Source of the DNA: Opisthocomus hoazin
Taxonomy: Eukaryota; Chordata; Aves; Opisthocomiformes; Opisthocomidae
Length of the DNA: 64,000 bases
Assembly: GCF_030867145.1 (NCBI RefSeq)
Contig: NC_134416.1
Location: 92,667,183 to 92,731,182 of the forward strand
Direction: 5' to 3'
Position numbers and translations under genes: made by a program. Below the pieces are notes generated by a model, which was not told where the DNA came from, did not search any database, and saw only the letters and a list, made by a program, of their open reading frames with translations. Below, piece after piece: positions 61,401 through 64,000 of the stretch (within the stretch, counting starts at the first letter, position 1; the number at the start of each line of letters is the position of its first letter).

Positions 61401-64000
61401 AAGTTGGTGTGTAGCACCATCTTCACAAGTCTTGAGGGACAAGATAGAGACATTCTGACATTCCTCTTTCAATCGCTTTCAGACAAAGGTCTTTAAGCAT
61501 CAGACAGGACGGCTCTTTTTACATCCCAATATTTAACTACCTCCCTACTATTGAGAGAATATCCAAGGAATAGAAGAGCAAAAGACATATGGAAGAAATG
61601 AGGGTTCCCTCTGTCAATATAAATGTCCGTTGATGACCTTGCTTGGTGAGAACAAAAGCTCTCAAACCTGGATCTTTCGCAATCTTAAAAAAACAGGTCA
61701 GTGACCCACTCAACAAAGTATCCATATAAAGAAACGAGGCCCACTCTGATCATGACTAAAACTAATATCAGCATTTGTGTGGGCAACAAAGGAGCTAAGT
61801 ATTTAATGGATAGAGAGAAGAGAAGGCCTTCCAGCCTAAGGGACTCTACCTCAGCTATATTAAGATGATATATCCCAGCCTGAGGAAAAAGGACAGAGTT
61901 TACCCATGCAAGGCTTGCTCAGTATGTCACACTCAGGAATTATTACAGAAAATCATAAGAGTTTTTGATCTGTTCTTCAAACATAAAGTATGAAAAGACT
62001 TTTCTGTTGGTGACAAAAAAGCCTTCAGCTCCATCAGTGTTGCATATTCTAACAGGACTTAAAGAAAGACACCCTGTCCCTTCCCTTTAAAGATTCCCAA
62101 GCTAAAGCGAATTGGAAAATTATAAAAGCTCTTGTACCCCAAGGAAAAAAGCAACATATCCACACTATGCTGTTCACAATGTATGGCCTCTCTTTACTTA
62201 GAAGAGAGGAGAAAAATCGCTCTACCTCAAGTTGCAGGTCCCAAACTGAAAAACAGTTTGACAAAAAAGCAGTGTGGCTAGTACACAGGGAAAAAAAAAT
62301 TCATCTCTTTTTTAATGATCTAGCTTTGGTTTCAAAGGCTTCAAAATTAATACAACCTTCCATAAATGAAAACTCCCTGGAACTTACAGCTGTTGAATGA
62401 AACTGATGTCCCGTGAGTTTTATAACTGAAAATTATGAAAATTCCCAGCAATCACTGGGGAAATTAGAAGTTCCCCAAATCTGCTAATGAAAATTCTAGT
62501 CTTGATATTGGCAGTGCTTGCATGGTACTTGTTTCTCAGCCATGTCTACAAGCTATGTCTGTGTTAGGATTTAGTGCAGACCAGTAGGAAATCATAGAAA
62601 CCGTGCTGAGAACCCACAGTATACATATTTCAAGGGGGTTTGAATAGTTGAATAGTTACTCCTCTTGTGGATTGAACTCCCATTAGTGATGGAATGAGGT
62701 TGTATGTGCTCATTGCATACATCTTTCGGTTTAGTTTAGTTTGAACAGGATCCATTTACCTCAGAGCCTGAGCTGAGACCTCTATGCAATGGAAAGCACA
62801 GCACAAGAAGTACAAGGGTACAGTCTGGAAATTTGCTTCTAGAGGATACGCTTCAGCCAAACAAAAATGCTCACCTAAATATCACTCAAACAAAGAAGAC
62901 GAGCAAGGACTTTAACTAGGCAGGGGGGAATAAAAAAGAAGCAGTGTATCTTGTCTGTGTGGATATATGGAAAGTTTATTCTTCCCTGTAGTATTTCAGC
63001 CCTTCCATGCTCGTCCAAGTGAATCTCAGAGGTACAAATTCTTGCTTAGCTGGGCAAACACCATTTGTGCTTGAGTCAAGGGAAGGACAGGCTTCACTGA
63101 TTTACTCAAGTGAGTCTGATGTTACTTTATCACAAATAGTTCTGTAAAGCTACAAGTAAGAGATTATTTTCCTATACACCCAGTTGTATCAGTCTCCCCA
63201 TTTGTTGTGAAATATGACTACTAAAAGAAATATGGCAACTGAGGCTGTCCATCTTTTCTGGGTGTTCACTGTGAGTCCTGACAAACAGAGCAAATCATCC
63301 TATTACATCCCGAGTAGGAATAACAATGTAAAACAAGCATATGAACAAAAACGTCGGAGGCTAAGTTATTTGGGTTCAAATTCAAAGCTTGCAAAAACTA
63401 AGTCAGGACTTCCATGGACCAGGCACATTCTTCCTTTCTTCTCCTGCATCACTGGAGGATGATTAATGATCAGTAGAGAACTTATGACTTGATTATGAAT
63501 TACTTTCTGCCTGACACTTGCTCTCCTGAATCATTCTTATTGTAAACTCAGCTGTTTGTGGATCATTGTCATTCATTAAATCTCCGGTAATACCAGTTTT
63601 GAGCCTCATATCTACCCCTGATAACGTGCTATCTGACAAATTAGGGAAGATAGACCTCTTTTTTTTTTTCCAGACCATGAGTATCTGCAGAAATTGTATT
63701 CATCAGTACTTGGGCTGGTTTATAAAAACTGAGTACTGGTATAATATAACAAGACAATCAAGCAACTCAAGGACAGTTGCAAAAAAAGGCACTAATAACA
63801 GAGCCATCTTAAGGCTTCTCAGCAGGGTAAGGAAAATTGCACTATGTGGCCCCAAAAAAGGACAAAACTCAGTTCTGAGACACCTTCAGATCTTGTTCAT
63901 GTGTGGATAAAGGAAGGCCTTAGGAGGTATAGCGGGAAAACCATAGCTACGAAATTGGGTTTGGATCCCACAGGATTGAGGAAAGAAGGAGATGGACGAG
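43401..64000. other. Long AT-rich gene-free stretch
   Basis: About 20 kb without a recognisable transposable element or gene. Open frames reach about 115 codons, which is unremarkable for this length, and none has family features. A stretch at 63673-63825 has an acceptor-like T-rich tract plus CAG and a GGTAAG donor around an open frame, but the evidence is weak. Confidence 0.5.
48131..48160. repeat. TG/TA/CA dinucleotide palindrome
   Basis: ATGTGTGTATATATATAC followed by ACACACAT is almost its own reverse complement, so this is a small simple repeat able to fold back. Confidence 0.85.

Noticed and set aside
63673..63825. Exon-like stretch with a T-rich acceptor and GGTAAG donor
   Set aside because: The frame runs through both supposed splice sites and beyond, so the open frame gives no support, and the T-run may be simple low complexity.
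1..64000. CRISPR arrays, operons, tRNA or rRNA genes
   Set aside because: The sequence is vertebrate. No spaced identical repeats, no rRNA segments and no convincing A-box/B-box tRNA structure were seen by eye.

Overview
The window looks like bird genomic DNA. The evidence is several CR1 LINE fragments whose 3' ends carry the 8-bp ATTCTGTG repeat, plus avian-type ERVL long terminal repeats (LTRs). The rest is mostly AT-rich, non-coding sequence with no host gene I can recognise. Species cannot be fixed from the sequence. Prokaryotic features (operons, ribosome binding sites, CRISPR) do not apply.

The main feature is a nearly complete endogenous retrovirus at 1817-8443. It has two 415-bp LTRs (1817-2231 and 8029-8443) that I read as identical base for base, and a perfect 5-bp target duplication GTGGG on both sides. 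It also has a tRNA-Lys-like primer binding site, a long open gag (ATG at 2361, stop at 4352) and a long open pol (protease, reverse transcriptase, RNase H, integrase) ending at 7538. There is no env and no dUTPase. Gag resembles the ERVL/Fv1-type capsid family and lacks a CCHC zinc knuckle. Gag and pol share one reading frame and are separated by a single UAG, followed after 10 nt by a perfect 6-bp hairpin whose loop can pair downstream. This is the layout expected for stop-codon readthrough. Identical LTRs, intact catalytic residues and an intact target duplication point to a recent insertion.

The rest of the window, about 55 kb, is ordinary repeat-bearing intergenic or intronic DNA. It contains an older solo LTR related to the provirus (20811-21429) and a second, unrelated solo LTR on the minus strand (about 28874-29988). 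CR1 fragments lie at about 12487-12830 (-), 16141-16305 (+, ancient), 27293-27550 (-), 31617-32132 (+), 35455-35589 (+) and 42645-43400 (+). There are also a few simple repeats, including a run of 22 C. One short stretch (25520-25595) has the look of a real exon (strong acceptor, open frame, good donor), but I do not recognise its product. From 43400 to the right end I see no repeat-derived or coding element that I can support.
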